Shown: positions 34,457-45,400 of the stretch, piece by piece
How positions within the stretch are numbered: the stretch's first letter is position 1
Layout of the letters: every line of letters starts with the position of its first letter
Assembly (NCBI RefSeq): GCF_000745185.1
Contig: NZ_JQNJ01000001.1
Coordinates: 3,082,501 to 3,146,500, forward strand
Direction: 5' to 3'
DNA: 64,000 nt
From: Muricauda sp. MAR_2010_75
GTDB taxonomy: Bacteria > Bacteroidota > Bacteroidia > Flavobacteriales > Flavobacteriaceae
Position numbers and translations under genes: made by a program
The notes under the pieces: generated by a model
Database searches by the model: none
Told to the model about the DNA's origin: nothing
The model's input: the letters and a program-made list of their open reading frames with translations, nothing else

Positions 34457-35134
34457 ATGTCAAAGATATTAAAAGTTCAACATCTTCATAAAACCTATCG
34501 AAGCGGAGAACATGACCTCACCGTATTAAATGATGTTTCTTTTGAAGTGGACCGTGGAGAAACCTTTGCCATTGTTGGGCCATCGGGAAGTGGAAAGACA
34601 ACATTGTTGGGATTATGTGCTGGTTTAGACATTACCAATGAAGGCGATATTTGGTTGTGCGGTCAAAATTTGGCAAGTCTGGATGAGGATGGAAGGGCTA
34701 GGTTAAGAAATGAAAAAGTAGGATTTGTGTTTCAGGACTTTCAGTTATTGCCAACGCTCACGGCTTTGGAAAATGTAATTGTTCCCTTGGAACTCCGGGG
34801 AATCAAAAAAGCCGCCGAACAAGGAAAAGAGCTGTTGGCAAAAGTTGGATTGGAGGACAGGGCCGGACATTACCCTTCCCAACTATCCGGTGGAGAACAA
34901 CAACGTGTGGCATTGGCCCGGGCCTTTGCCAATAAACCCTCTGTATTATTTGCCGATGAGCCTACAGGAAATTTAGATGATGAAACCGGAGCAAAAATTG
35001 AAAAATTGCTCTTTGAACTCAATAAAGAACAGGGTACCGCTTTGGTGATAGTTACCCACGATTTGGAATTGGCCCAAAAGACGAATAAAAGTATCCGGTT
35101 GAGGTCGGGTAAAATAGAGGAAAGCTATAGTTGA
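34457..35134 (+). CDS. ABC transporter ATPase (YbbA/LolD type)
   Basis: 225 residues. Walker A is GPSGSGKTT, the signature is LSGGEQQRVALARAF, Walker B is VLFADEPTGNLD and the H-loop is VIVTHDLELAQ. The length and the DEPTGNLD form are those of the LolD/MacB/YbbA group, which pair with FtsX-like permeases. The stop overlaps the permease start (TGATG), so the two are coupled. By synteny with a TesA-like esterase it corresponds best to E. coli YbbA, whose physiological substrate is not established. It probably acts mechanically on envelope lipids or lipoproteins rather than importing a solute. Confidence 0.9.
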   Translation: MSKILKVQHLHKTYRSGEHDLTVLNDVSFEVDRGETFAIVGPSGSGKTTLLGLCAGLDITNEGDIWLCGQNLASLDEDGRARLRNEKVGFVFQDFQLLPTLTALENVIVPLELRGIKKAAEQGKELLAKVGLEDRAGHYPSQLSGGEQQRVALARAFANKPSVLFADEPTGNLDDETGAKIEKLLFELNKEQGTALVIVTHDLELAQKTNKSIRLRSGKIEESYS

Positions 35135-37677
35135 TGGACGGAGAGCTGAAAAAGAGAACAGGTATAGGGTGGTTGTTCAAAATGGCATGGCGTGATGGAA
35201 AAGCGAGCTATGGCAAATTACTGTTATTTATTTTCTCGATTACCCTTGGAGTAGCGGCGGTTGTTAGTGTTCACTCGTTCAGTGGACTCCTCAAAGAGAA
35301 CATTGCACTGCAGTCCAAAGAACTTTTGGGCGCCGATTTTGTAATTGAAAGTGACAAACCGGTCAATGATCGGGTAATGGGCATCATGGACTCCCTGGGC
35401 GGAGCTGATGCAAGGGAGATTAATTTTCTTTCCATGGGTGCTTTTCCGGGAAATGAGGGCACAAAGCTTGTGGAAGTGCGCGGCGTTGAAGGCAATTTTC
35501 CTTTTTATGGAGGCCTAGAGACAGACCCCAAAACGGCCATTGATGATTTTCGGAAGGATGGCGCATTGGTCGATGCCACTACGATGCTCCAATTCAATCT
35601 TAAAGTGGGGGATAGCATTAAGTTGGGGGCGGTTACGCTTCCCATTGCAGGCGGTTTAAAAACCGTGCCCGGTAGTAATTCGGTTTTTGGGGCCATTGCA
35701 CCCCCGGTACTCATTCCCTTCAATTATATCGATGCTACGGGCCTCGTGCAAACCGGAAGCCGTATTGACTATAAATATTATTTCAAGGCCCAGGAAGGTC
35801 AGGATATGGAAGTACTCAATGATGCGCTTGATCCAATCCTTGATAATGAAGATGCAGATATTGATACCCATGTATCCGAGGCACGGCGAATGGGCAGACG
35901 GTACGAAAACTTCGGAAAATTCTTGAATTTGGTTGGTTTCATTTCCCTCCTATTGGGCTGTGTGGGTATCGCAAGCGGTATGAGTATCTACATCAGAATG
36001 AAACTCAAGTCCATTGCTGTGCTCAAATGTTTGGGAGCAACAAAATACCAGAGTTACCTCATTTTCTTTGTTCAGATAGCCTTTATGGGTATAATCGGCG
36101 GTCTCTTGGGCACTTTGTTCGGATATTTTATCCAGCAACTGTTCCCAATACTTCTTGGGGATCTATTGCCCATTGATGTTGGAATATCCCTTTCCTTTCA
36201 AGATGTCGCTTTGGGACTCGCCTTAGGGATTACCATGTCCGTATTATTTGCACTATATCCTTTGATCAGGACTTTGTATGTTTCTCCTTTGCAAGCTTTG
36301 CGCGTAGTTGAAGAAGGAAAGCCTCGCTCATCCAAAGTAACCGTAGCAGTAGGGGCGGGCATTGTCCTTTTTGTGTTAGGTTTTTCATTTTGGCTTCTAG
36401 GAGATTTTGAACGATCTCTCTATTTTGTGATTGGCTTAAGTACTGTGTTCTTGATTCTTACCGGGGTGGCTAAATTCTTTATGGCATTGTTGAAACGATT
36501 TTTTCCCTACTCGTGGAGTTTTACTGCCAGACACGGATTACAGAATTTGTTCAGACCGCAAAACCAGACCCTTATTCTGGTCCTGTCCATAGGAATTGGA
36601 ACCTTTTTGATCAGCACACTGTATTTTACAAAGGATATGCTCCTGCAGAAGGCCTCCATTGAGGACAATGCCAATAGTGCCAATATGATTTTAATGGACA
36701 TTCAAAATGGGCAGGCCGATGCAGTATCCAATACCATCAAAGCTTCGGGAATGCCGGTGATAGATTTGATTCCCATTGTGACCATGCGGGTCGAAAGCTT
36801 AAAAGGAAGGCCTGTGGAGGAAATTCGAAAAGATACCACATCGCAGGTAAGCCGTTGGATATTGAACCATGAGTTCAGGGTAACCTATCGCGACAGTCTT
36901 ATCAATTCTGAACAAACTATAAATGGTGAATGGCCAGCTTCAAGGCGATACTCTTCTATTCCAATTTCGGTAAGTGAAGATTTTGCGAACAGGTCTCAGG
37001 TAACATTGGGGGACGAGGTCACGTTCAATGTGCAAGGAAGGATTATGCAGACTATTGTGGTAAGTATCAGGGCAGTGGATTGGAGCAGGCTGCAACCCAA
37101 CTTTTCCATTGTTTTTCCATCCCGTTTTCTAGAGAATGCCCCTCAATTTAAAGTTATGACAACCAGAACGGGGGACGATGAAAGTTCAGCACAGCTGCAA
37201 CAGAAACTGGTGAAAGCATTTCCCAACGTTTCTATTTTGGACCTGAAGCGTATGTTGACGCTTTTGGAGGATATTTTGGGCAAAATCAGTTGGGTGATAA
37301 ACTTTATGGCCTTTTTTAGCATTTTTGTTGGCGTAGCTGTTCTTATGGGAGCCATTTATAGCAGTAAGCACCAACGTGTAAAACAGGGAGCTTTGTTAAG
37401 GACCTTGGGTGCTAAAGGGTCACAGATTTTGAGCATAATTGCTATTGAGTATGCCGTTTTGGGATTTCTAGGGGCTTTTATGGGAGTGATACTGGCCGTT
37501 TTGGCTAACTTTTTATTGGCCTGGACACTGTTTGATATGACATTTGCCCCTTCGTTGGTACCTTTCCTTGTGATTATGCCATTTATAATCTTGCTGGTAT
37601 TTCTTCTGGGTATTGGGAACAGTTTGGCAATCGTTAGAAACTCTCCTCTTGTTGTATTGAGAAAAGAAAAGGAATAA
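35134..37677 (+). CDS. FtsX-like ABC permease (YbbP type)
   Basis: 847 residues from ATG 35134, which overlaps the ATPase stop by one base (TGATG). It has an N-terminal membrane segment followed by a large periplasmic domain (about 45-255). Then comes an FtsX-like block of three segments (about 265-390), further membrane segments in the middle (about 400-455), a second periplasmic domain (about 500-700) and a C-terminal FtsX block (about 710-847). This double arrangement with extra central segments is typical of YbbP, unlike four-helix MacB or LolC/E. It forms the membrane part of the transporter with the preceding ATPase. Confidence 0.88.
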   Translation: MDGELKKRTGIGWLFKMAWRDGKASYGKLLLFIFSITLGVAAVVSVHSFSGLLKENIALQSKELLGADFVIESDKPVNDRVMGIMDSLGGADAREINFLSMGAFPGNEGTKLVEVRGVEGNFPFYGGLETDPKTAIDDFRKDGALVDATTMLQFNLKVGDSIKLGAVTLPIAGGLKTVPGSNSVFGAIAPPVLIPFNYIDATGLVQTGSRIDYKYYFKAQEGQDMEVLNDALDPILDNEDADIDTHVSEARRMGRRYENFGKFLNLVGFISLLLGCVGIASGMSIYIRMKLKSIAVLKCLGATKYQSYLIFFVQIAFMGIIGGLLGTLFGYFIQQLFPILLGDLLPIDVGISLSFQDVALGLALGITMSVLFALYPLIRTLYVSPLQALRVVEEGKPRSSKVTVAVGAGIVLFVLGFSFWLLGDFERSLYFVIGLSTVFLILTGVAKFFMALLKRFFPYSWSFTARHGLQNLFRPQNQTLILVLSIGIGTFLISTLYFTKDMLLQKASIEDNANSANMILMDIQNGQADAVSNTIKASGMPVIDLIPIVTMRVESLKGRPVEEIRKDTTSQVSRWILNHEFRVTYRDSLINSEQTINGEWPASRRYSSIPISVSEDFANRSQVTLGDEVTFNVQGRIMQTIVVSIRAVDWSRLQPNFSIVFPSRFLENAPQFKVMTTRTGDDESSAQLQQKLVKAFPNVSILDLKRMLTLLEDILGKISWVINFMAFFSIFVGVAVLMGAIYSSKHQRVKQGALLRTLGAKGSQILSIIAIEYAVLGFLGAFMGVILAVLANFLLAWTLFDMTFAPSLVPFLVIMPFIILLVFLLGIGNSLAIVRNSPLVVLRKEKE

Positions 37678-38257
37678 AACAGGAAAAAACCAAATTCTAT
37701 CATTTTTACAGATGTCCCGGTTATGTTCATGATATGTGTGTGGAAAGGCATGAATTACAGGAGTAGTACGGCCATAAATGTGATTTCCATAATCCTCATT
37801 ATAAAATCCAAGGATATACAGATTTCGACTATTTCAGAATAATGACTAAATTGAATAACTAAAATTAATTAACGTTAACTAAAAACAAACTCACATGAAA
37901 CTCCATTTTTCAAGGCTGGCATTATTTCCTTCATGCTATCCCACTGGCATTACATAATATGGGCGGTAAAGAAATTAACCCATCAACCTATTAGCTATTA
38001 AGAACTTAGGAATTTTTAGGTATGGTGATCTATCCAAATTTTGTTATCCTAACTGTATTCAAAATCAGATTTAATTTACAAGAAAAACTGTAAATATTGA
38101 TGTAACGAATACAGGCAAAAGTTACATTTAAAAACCTAGATTGTGATGCCCTGAAAGCGTCAATATCAAAAAGTAAAAGTGTTAGGCACCATTTTTTGTG
38201 AATTTTATCTGTAAATTTTGTACCAATTGAAACTAAAATTTATTTTTCGTTAACCTC
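37678..38257. other. 580-bp intergenic region upstream of the hybrid regulator
   Basis: No supported gene was found. The stretch 37861-37957 looks like a SusC-type leader: an AT-rich run ending AACAAACTCAC, an ATG at 37895, then a 20-codon frame (MKLHFSRLALF start) that stops at 37955-37957. It may be a decayed gene start or chance. The remainder is AT-rich and should hold the promoter of the regulator, but no convincing -33/-7 pair stands out. Confidence 0.3.
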
Positions 38258-41200
38258 GTGAAAACAACTAAACTATTAAAGATTACACTTGTGTTTGTAT
38301 TCTTGAAATGTGCCGGTTTAAGCGCACAGGTTTCAGACAATGAATACAATTTTGTGAACATTGATCAAAGAAGTTCACAGCGTGCCGTCTCCACCATTGT
38401 GCAAGATAGTCTGGGCCTCATTTGGATGGGGACCAATGGGGTTGGTCTTCAAAAATACAATGGTTTCGATTTTGTTTCCTATAAGCAGGATTTTACGGAT
38501 TGTACATCACTTAACAGCTCCCTAATTTATAAAGCATTTGTCGATCAACGCAATCGATTGTGGGTGGGCACAGAAGCAGGCCTAAATGTGTATGACCGTG
38601 ATTACGATACATTTAAACAAGTAACATTATATCGGGATTCGGTTGCCTTGGAAAATGTCCCTATCCGTGCCATACATGAATGTGTAACAGGAAAACTAAT
38701 GGTAGGCTCCCATTATAATGGACTTTTTTTGGTTGATCCAGAAACCTTGGTCGGGCACAATGTTTCCATGGGTGAGACCACCATTTCTTCCCTGGAGATA
38801 AACAGTATTATAAAGAATAAGGAAAAGGAGCTATTGATTGGTACCAATAAAGGCCTTTTTTCTTACGAAGAAGGAAAAGTGACCCAAGTTCCTTTACATC
38901 TTCACAAGCCTAGAGGTAATGACAATGCTCCCTATGATATTGAATCAATGATCAAAGATGATGAGGGATCAATATGGATAGGAACATTTCAGAATGGATT
39001 GGTAAAAGTTGAACTAAACCCTTTTAATTCCTTTAAAGCACATAACTACAGAATAAGCAGTGAGCGTATCCTGTCCATTGCACAAGCACCGGACGGAAAC
39101 ATATTGTGCGGTACCGAAAACGATGGCCTTTTTGCATTGAAAAAGAATGGAGATCTGGTGAAGCACTATCGGTACAATAAATTTGATGTAAACAGTATAA
39201 AGGCCAATTCAATATGGTCCATATTTGTAGATAGCCAAGACCGTATTTGGATTGGCTACTACAATAATGGGGTAGGGGTCTATGATAAACTTTATGACAA
39301 GTTCAAGGACATACGTAGCCTTGCCAACGTGAACAATTCTTTACAGTCTCCATCAGTGAGTGCCATTGCAGGTGACAAAAATGGGAACATGTGGATTGGG
39401 CTGGATGGAGGCGGTGTAGACGTGTACAATCCCAAAACAGGGAATATAGTGCACCTGACCAATCCAAGAAATTCCCTTGGGGCCTATTTAAATGCAGAGG
39501 ATGTTACTGCCCTTTTTATTGATAATGACAATAATGTATGGGTAGGTACTTGGAATTCGGGAATTTATTATCTGCCCAACGGTTCCAAAACCTTTGTCAA
39601 TTACACGTCTTCAAATTCTGATGGAGGTCTAAAGTCCGATCGGATTATGAACTTTACAGAAGATTCGCAAGGAATTATTTGGATTGCATCTTATGAGCAG
39701 GGGCTGCACTCTTATGACCCAAAGTGGAAAAAGTTTGTTCACCATAATGAGCTGATATTTGATGACCCAAGTCCAGGGGAGGGGGCCATGCGCATAGTAT
39801 TGGTTGATAGAAACAAAACCATTTGGATGGGAACCACGGCAGGGCTCTATAAACTTGAAGGCAATGATGCGCCCATCCAAGAACAAAAAGCAATTCCACT
39901 TAGAGGCCCCATGTATAAAAGCTTGGGCAACCCCCTAGTGGTTGATGCCGTAGTGTCTTTGTACGAAGATGGCCGGGGCAACATCTGGATAGGCACGGAC
40001 GGTGCAGGTCTTTGTAAGTACGATCCCTATAGTGACAGTTTTTCGTGGTATGGACAAAATGAAGGTCTAAAACAAGAAACCATTGCCTCAATCTTGGAAG
40101 ACGACAATGGAGATCTTTGGATTGGTGGGAACAATGGATTGTCACACTTGGATTTTGAAAATCAGTCATTTAAAAATTTCGATACCAATGATGGACTATT
40201 GGCAAACGACTTTAATTTTAATTCGGCGTTCAAAGACCATAATGGATTGCTTTATTTTGGAAACTACGGAGGAATCAATTATATCGATCCAGATCATGTA
40301 AAGACCAACACCAATAAGCCTGAAATATACTTTACTGGCTTAAGACTTTTCAACAAACGAGTGGTACCAAATGATGAAGAATCCCCTCTGGACAAAGTAG
40401 TTGGTCAGACCGATAAACTTACATTGAAACACAATCAATCTGTGTTTACCATAGAGTATGCCGCCATCAATTTTACGCGACCCAAAAAAAACCAGTACGC
40501 TTATATTTTAGAAGGTTTTGATGATTCATGGAACTATGTTGGTCAAACCCGTAGTGCCACCTATACCAACCTCTCGCCGGGAAACTACACGTTTAAGGTA
40601 AAGGCCGCGAATAATGATGGGGTATGGAACGAATCACCAAAAACCTTGGGAATAACCATTCTTAGTCCATGGTGGGCAACCAATCTGGCTTTGATGTCTT
40701 ATATATTGGCTATACTCCTTATTTCGTATTTCTTGGCCAAGTTCATATCGCAGCGAATTCGTGAAAAAAGAGCAGTGGAAGCAGAAAGGGAAAGAAGAAT
40801 TCAAGAAGAGGCACTGAACGATAAAAAGATACAGTTCTTCACGAATATATCACATGAGTTTAGGACCCCATTGACGCTCATTTTAAATCCGCTGGAAGAT
40901 GTACTTTCAGATACAAGGCACAAATTGTCTAGAATGACACATCAAAAACTGCGTACCATTCATAAAAATACCTCAAGGTTAAAGCGCCTTATTGATGAGC
41001 TGATGGATTTTAGAAAACTGGAAATCAATAAATTTTCAGCCAAAGCCTCAGAACTTGAGGCCATATCTTTTGTTACCGAGATTGCTGGGCATTTTGAGGA
41101 AGAAGCCGCATTGCGGAACATTATCCTTATGGTAGAATCAGATGATGACCAAATAACGCTATGGAGCGACCCCTCACTTTTGGAAAAAGTAATATTCAAC

Positions 41201-42400
41201 ATTCTCTCCAATGCGTTTAAGATTACCCCGGATAACGGATTTATTACGATTGGTGTCTTTAGATGTGGGCAGGACATCGTTTTTCCATTGATAGGTGATC
41301 AAGAGCACGTACAGGCTTTGGAAATTTATATTGAAGATACAGGGCATGGAATTAAAAAAGAGGAGCTTGAAAAAATATTTGAGCGATTCTATCAAGTAAA
41401 GGAAATGAACAGTCAATATTATGGTGGCACAGGTATTGGCTTGGAAATGGTCAAGAGCTTTGTGGATCTATTAAAGGGCAAAGTCATTGTGGAGAGTGAA
41501 GAAGGCGTTGGCACCAAGTTTAGGATTTTCCTCCCCTTGGGCAACCATCATTTTAAGGATAATGAACTTTTGTTGTCTCCAGAAACTGAAAACAATTTAC
41601 CCGTTCTACCAGTGCCAGAATATACGGTTGAGGTTGGGTATACCAGTGCTGGTTCCAACCGGGCGCTGCTCATTGTAGAGGACAACGCTGAGTTGCGGAC
41701 TTATCTTAAAAATGAACTGGAAAGCGAGTATGCCATATTTGAGGCGGTCAACGGGGTGCAAGGGCTGGAAATAGCCTTTAAAAGACCTCCGGATTTGATT
41801 CTTACCGATGTGGTAATGTCTGAAATGGATGGGTTTGAATTCTGTAGGCGTATTAGACAGGATTTAAAAACCAGCCATATCCCGGTACTGATGTTGACGG
41901 CAAAGGCAATGACGGACGATTGGGTCAAGGGGATTGATTCTGGGGCCGATGTCTACTTACAAAAACCGTTTGAGATGAAAGTTCTTCGAGCACAGCTCCG
42001 GCAAATAATCCAGAGTAGGCAGGTTTTGTTCAATAAATATCTAAGTAATTCTGATAATTTTAAAATTCCCGATAACACCTCGTCCTTGGACAAGAACTTC
42101 ATGACCCAGGTGTTGCATTATATTACAAAAAACATTGCCGATGAAAACCTCAATGTTGAATCCTTGGCGGAAGAGTTACATCTAAGCCGAAGCCAGTTAT
42201 ATCGTAAGATTAAGGCCATGACTGGCCTGACCGTAACCGAGTTTTTGCGGAAAATACGATTGGAACACGCCAAACGATTTATCGAAAATGGAACGGAGTC
42301 GATAAGTGAGGTGTGTTACAAAGTCGGGTTTTCATCACCATCTTACTTCACCAAATGTTTTAAGGCACAATTTGGAATGTTGCCCACAGAATTAAAATAG
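38258..42400 (+). CDS. Hybrid two-component sensor/regulator (HTCS) of the second SusCD locus
   Basis: 1,380 residues. The GTG start is needed to include the signal peptide (KLLKITLVFVFLKCAGLSAQ). A periplasmic sensor of repeated Reg_prop beta-propeller blades (IWMGTNGVGLQKYN, LWVGTEAGLNVYD, IWIGT...) fills about residues 25-700. A Y_Y_Y domain (about 705-800) and a membrane segment (about 807-829) follow. The kinase has H866 (NISHEFRTPLTL), the N-box NILSNAF and glycine boxes DTGHGI and GGTGIGLEM. The receiver has phosphoacceptor D1184 (LILTDVVMSEMDG). The AraC helix-turn-helix is at about 1280-1380. HTCS proteins bind glycan fragments in the periplasm and activate the adjacent SusCD genes, here the minus-strand locus that ends 10 bp away. 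Confidence 0.95.
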   Translation: MKTTKLLKITLVFVFLKCAGLSAQVSDNEYNFVNIDQRSSQRAVSTIVQDSLGLIWMGTNGVGLQKYNGFDFVSYKQDFTDCTSLNSSLIYKAFVDQRNRLWVGTEAGLNVYDRDYDTFKQVTLYRDSVALENVPIRAIHECVTGKLMVGSHYNGLFLVDPETLVGHNVSMGETTISSLEINSIIKNKEKELLIGTNKGLFSYEEGKVTQVPLHLHKPRGNDNAPYDIESMIKDDEGSIWIGTFQNGLVKVELNPFNSFKAHNYRISSERILSIAQAPDGNILCGTENDGLFALKKNGDLVKHYRYNKFDVNSIKANSIWSIFVDSQDRIWIGYYNNGVGVYDKLYDKFKDIRSLANVNNSLQSPSVSAIAGDKNGNMWIGLDGGGVDVYNPKTGNIVHLTNPRNSLGAYLNAEDVTALFIDNDNNVWVGTWNSGIYYLPNGSKTFVNYTSSNSDGGLKSDRIMNFTEDSQGIIWIASYEQGLHSYDPKWKKFVHHNELIFDDPSPGEGAMRIVLVDRNKTIWMGTTAGLYKLEGNDAPIQEQKAIPLRGPMYKSLGNPLVVDAVVSLYEDGRGNIWIGTDGAGLCKYDPYSDSFSWYGQNEGLKQETIASILEDDNGDLWIGGNNGLSHLDFENQSFKNFDTNDGLLANDFNFNSAFKDHNGLLYFGNYGGINYIDPDHVKTNTNKPEIYFTGLRLFNKRVVPNDEESPLDKVVGQTDKLTLKHNQSVFTIEYAAINFTRPKKNQYAYILEGFDDSWNYVGQTRSATYTNLSPGNYTFKVKAANNDGVWNESPKTLGITILSPWWATNLALMSYILAILLISYFLAKFISQRIREKRAVEAERERRIQEEALNDKKIQFFTNISHEFRTPLTLILNPLEDVLSDTRHKLSRMTHQKLRTIHKNTSRLKRLIDELMDFRKLEINKFSAKASELEAISFVTEIAGHFEEEAALRNIILMVESDDDQITLWSDPSLLEKVIFNILSNAFKITPDNGFITIGVFRCGQDIVFPLIGDQEHVQALEIYIEDTGHGIKKEELEKIFERFYQVKEMNSQYYGGTGIGLEMVKSFVDLLKGKVIVESEEGVGTKFRIFLPLGNHHFKDNELLLSPETENNLPVLPVPEYTVEVGYTSAGSNRALLIVEDNAELRTYLKNELESEYAIFEAVNGVQGLEIAFKRPPDLILTDVVMSEMDGFEFCRRIRQDLKTSHIPVLMLTAKAMTDDWVKGIDSGADVYLQKPFEMKVLRAQLRQIIQSRQVLFNKYLSNSDNFKIPDNTSSLDKNFMTQVLHYITKNIADENLNVESLAEELHLSRSQLYRKIKAMTGLTVTEFLRKIRLEHAKRFIENGTESISEVCYKVGFSSPSYFTKCFKAQFGMLPTELK

Positions 42401-42409
42401 CGTTCGGGC

Positions 42410-45400
42410 TTAATTTATATGTAGGTGTTGCATAGCATCGTTATTCTTGGCCACAAGGAGGTATTTTTTGTCTTTGACCTCAATTGCGGCCATATTTTTG
42501 ACATCCCCCTTAACAAAGAAGCCACTTTCTGAAGTCTTGACCGCTTCAAACCCTCCTTTTCCATTGCCTTTTAATAAGAGTCCATGACTGGCATCATTAC
42601 GAGGGGTTTCCACCTCGGAAACATATAAATTTCCGGCAATCAGAAAATCCAGAAAACCGTCCTTGTCATAGTCCTCCACCAAGATTTGGTTGATGCTGGA
42701 AAGTTGTGCCTCTCTAGGCAACTGGTGCATGACAAACTTGCCATCTTTGTTTTCCAAGTAAATGCTCGCAAACGACTTTACTTGATAATGTAGTGAAGAT
42801 TCCAATTGCTTTTCACCATACACATCCACCAAAGTTGCCTGAGAAAAGCTTTCATAATTTTCAAATTTCTTTTTTATTCCGGGTATTTGCTGCGAAGAAC
42901 ACTCTCTTCCTCTGAGGGGAAATTGTTTCCCTTCGTTATAGTAACTGAGTACAATATCCACACTCTCATCCTTATCAAAATCGTTCACGAAAATATCAAA
43001 GGTCTCGTCTTCGGTGGCCTTGTATTTATAGTTAAGACCATTGTTGCCCACTACATAATCCATATCGCCATCATTGTCAAAATCGCCCTGTTCAATGCTC
43101 CACCACCAACCTGTGGTATCCATTGTCAGTCCCATTTCTTCGGAAGTCTCCACAAAACCAGAGCCTGTGTTCTTGAAAGCTCTGATGGGCATCCATTCCC
43201 CAACTACGATAATATCCAACCAGTCATCATTGTTAAAATCGGTCAGAACCGCACTGGTTGCCATGCCCAATGCTTCAAAACCCTTGGGTTGCATATTCTG
43301 CACAGGTTCAAAAGCAATTTGTTCAGGTGTGCTTTTGTTTATCAAAATATAGCTTTGGGCTGGGGAAGGGTAATTTCCAGGCACTTGTCGGCCCAAAACC
43401 AACAAATCCTCTTTTCCATCTTTGTTAAAATCACCATGGTAGGCTTTTGACCCGCTTACATTTAAAGAAGGCATTGCCGTTGCTTCGGCTTTGGTAAAAT
43501 TTCCAGCTCCATCATTTATATAAAGTCGGTCTGCCAATTGATTTGAATTTGGCTCAAACTCATAACCGCCACTGACCACGTACAAATCGTTGTCACCGTC
43601 ATTGTCAGCATCAAAAAATAAGGCACCATTGTCTTCACTGATTTTATCCTGTTCCAAAAACTGCGAATCACCCATTACAAATCCAGTTGAAGTTTGTATA
43701 AAAAGCGCACCTGAACTGCCTTTGGATGCCCCTACAAAATAATCACTCAAGCCGTCACCATTTATATCGCCTACGGCGAGGGCAGGACCAAAAGATGACA
43801 TTTTATGGGGCAGTAACACCTGTTGGGCAAAATCATCATTATTATTTTCCTTGTGTACATGCTCAGGGAAAAATTGAGTGGAATCTTCTTGGAACAAATT
43901 TGAAACAATCGCTGTGTTTTCTTTGAAAGTAATGGATTCCGAATGATTGAAGACTAATTTTTGATTAGTGTCAACACTGCTGATTTGCTGTATTTTGCCA
44001 TCGGGCCAAATTACTTTGACCTCATCTATTTTCTGAAAAGTACCCAATCCAAAATGAAGCTCTGGTGCCACCGAAGATTGGAATCCACGTGTTGTGGTAA
44101 GTTCCTGCATTTGGGTGTGCCCATCGGTGGTCACATAGACTCGTGTACCCAGGCCAAAACCATTTCCTTTTTGACCGTTAAAGGCCACTTTTAAATAGTT
44201 ATTGCGTTCTGCACTTTTGTTTTCAAAGATGGAAGCAAAATCATCAAGGTTATTGGTAATGATTTCCAAATCTCCGTCGTTGTCCAAATCAGCATAGGCA
44301 GAACCATTGGAAAATCCTTCGTACTGGATGCCCCATTTATCATTGGATCGTTCAAATTTTAGGTTTCCTTTATTTTGGAAGATGAAATTGTCTATTTTTT
44401 CAGAAGGGATGTGCAGACTCAGTTGGAGTAGACTATCTGCCTTGTTATCCATTTCTTCGAGCTTGTTGAAGTAGTCGTTGTTATTGATTTCCCTTCGGGT
44501 GCCATTGGAAACAAAAAGATCTTTTAGCCCATCATTATCAAAATCGGCAAACAGAGGACCCCAGCTCCAATCTGTGGAAGAAGTTCCGGTAATCCTTGAA
44601 ATATTGGAAAAATGGGGTACACCATTTTCATAAAATCCAGAATTCATCTGGAAACAGTTGTGCATATACTGGTAGTGAAAGCCTGCATTGACCACATCCC
44701 AAAACAATTTTGGATTCATGCTGGCCATATTGGCCTTTTTTCGCCTATTGGTCTGAGCGTCCATATCCACCTGAAAAATATCCAGATTGCCATCATCGTT
44801 AAAATCGGCAATATCAACCCCCATTCCGTAGAAGGCGGTTTGGGAGGTTGCTTCTTTGACCACTTCCCTAAATGTACCATCTTGATTGTTCAAGTACATA
44901 AGGTCTGGAGAATTGAAATCGCTTGAAACATACACATCGGGCCACGAATCGTTGTTGAGGTCACCAACAGTGGCACTTAAAGAAAGACCAAAGGCCCTAA
45001 GACCGGATTCTGTGGTAACATCAGTAAAGGTTGAGCCGTCATTTCTGTAAAGATGATCGGATTCCATATCCTTTACATTGTTCATTCTATAGGTATACAC
45101 AAAGGTAGGCGAACTGAACGGCGTGGGAGGGTAGTTGGCCACATACAAATCAAGGTCACCGTCTTTGTCGTAATCAAAGAAGGTTGCTTGAACGCTGTTT
45201 CCAGGATCATCCAAACCGTATTCAGCTGCTTTTTCCGAGAAGGTACCATCACCATTGTTGAGGAACAATTGGTTATTCTTGGGGTTGAACTTACCGCTTA
45301 CGGAACAGTAGATGTCCAAATATCCGTCTCCATTCACATCGGCCATGGTTACACCGGTGTACCATCGGTCATCACCGGCAACACCAGCGTTTTGGGTGAT

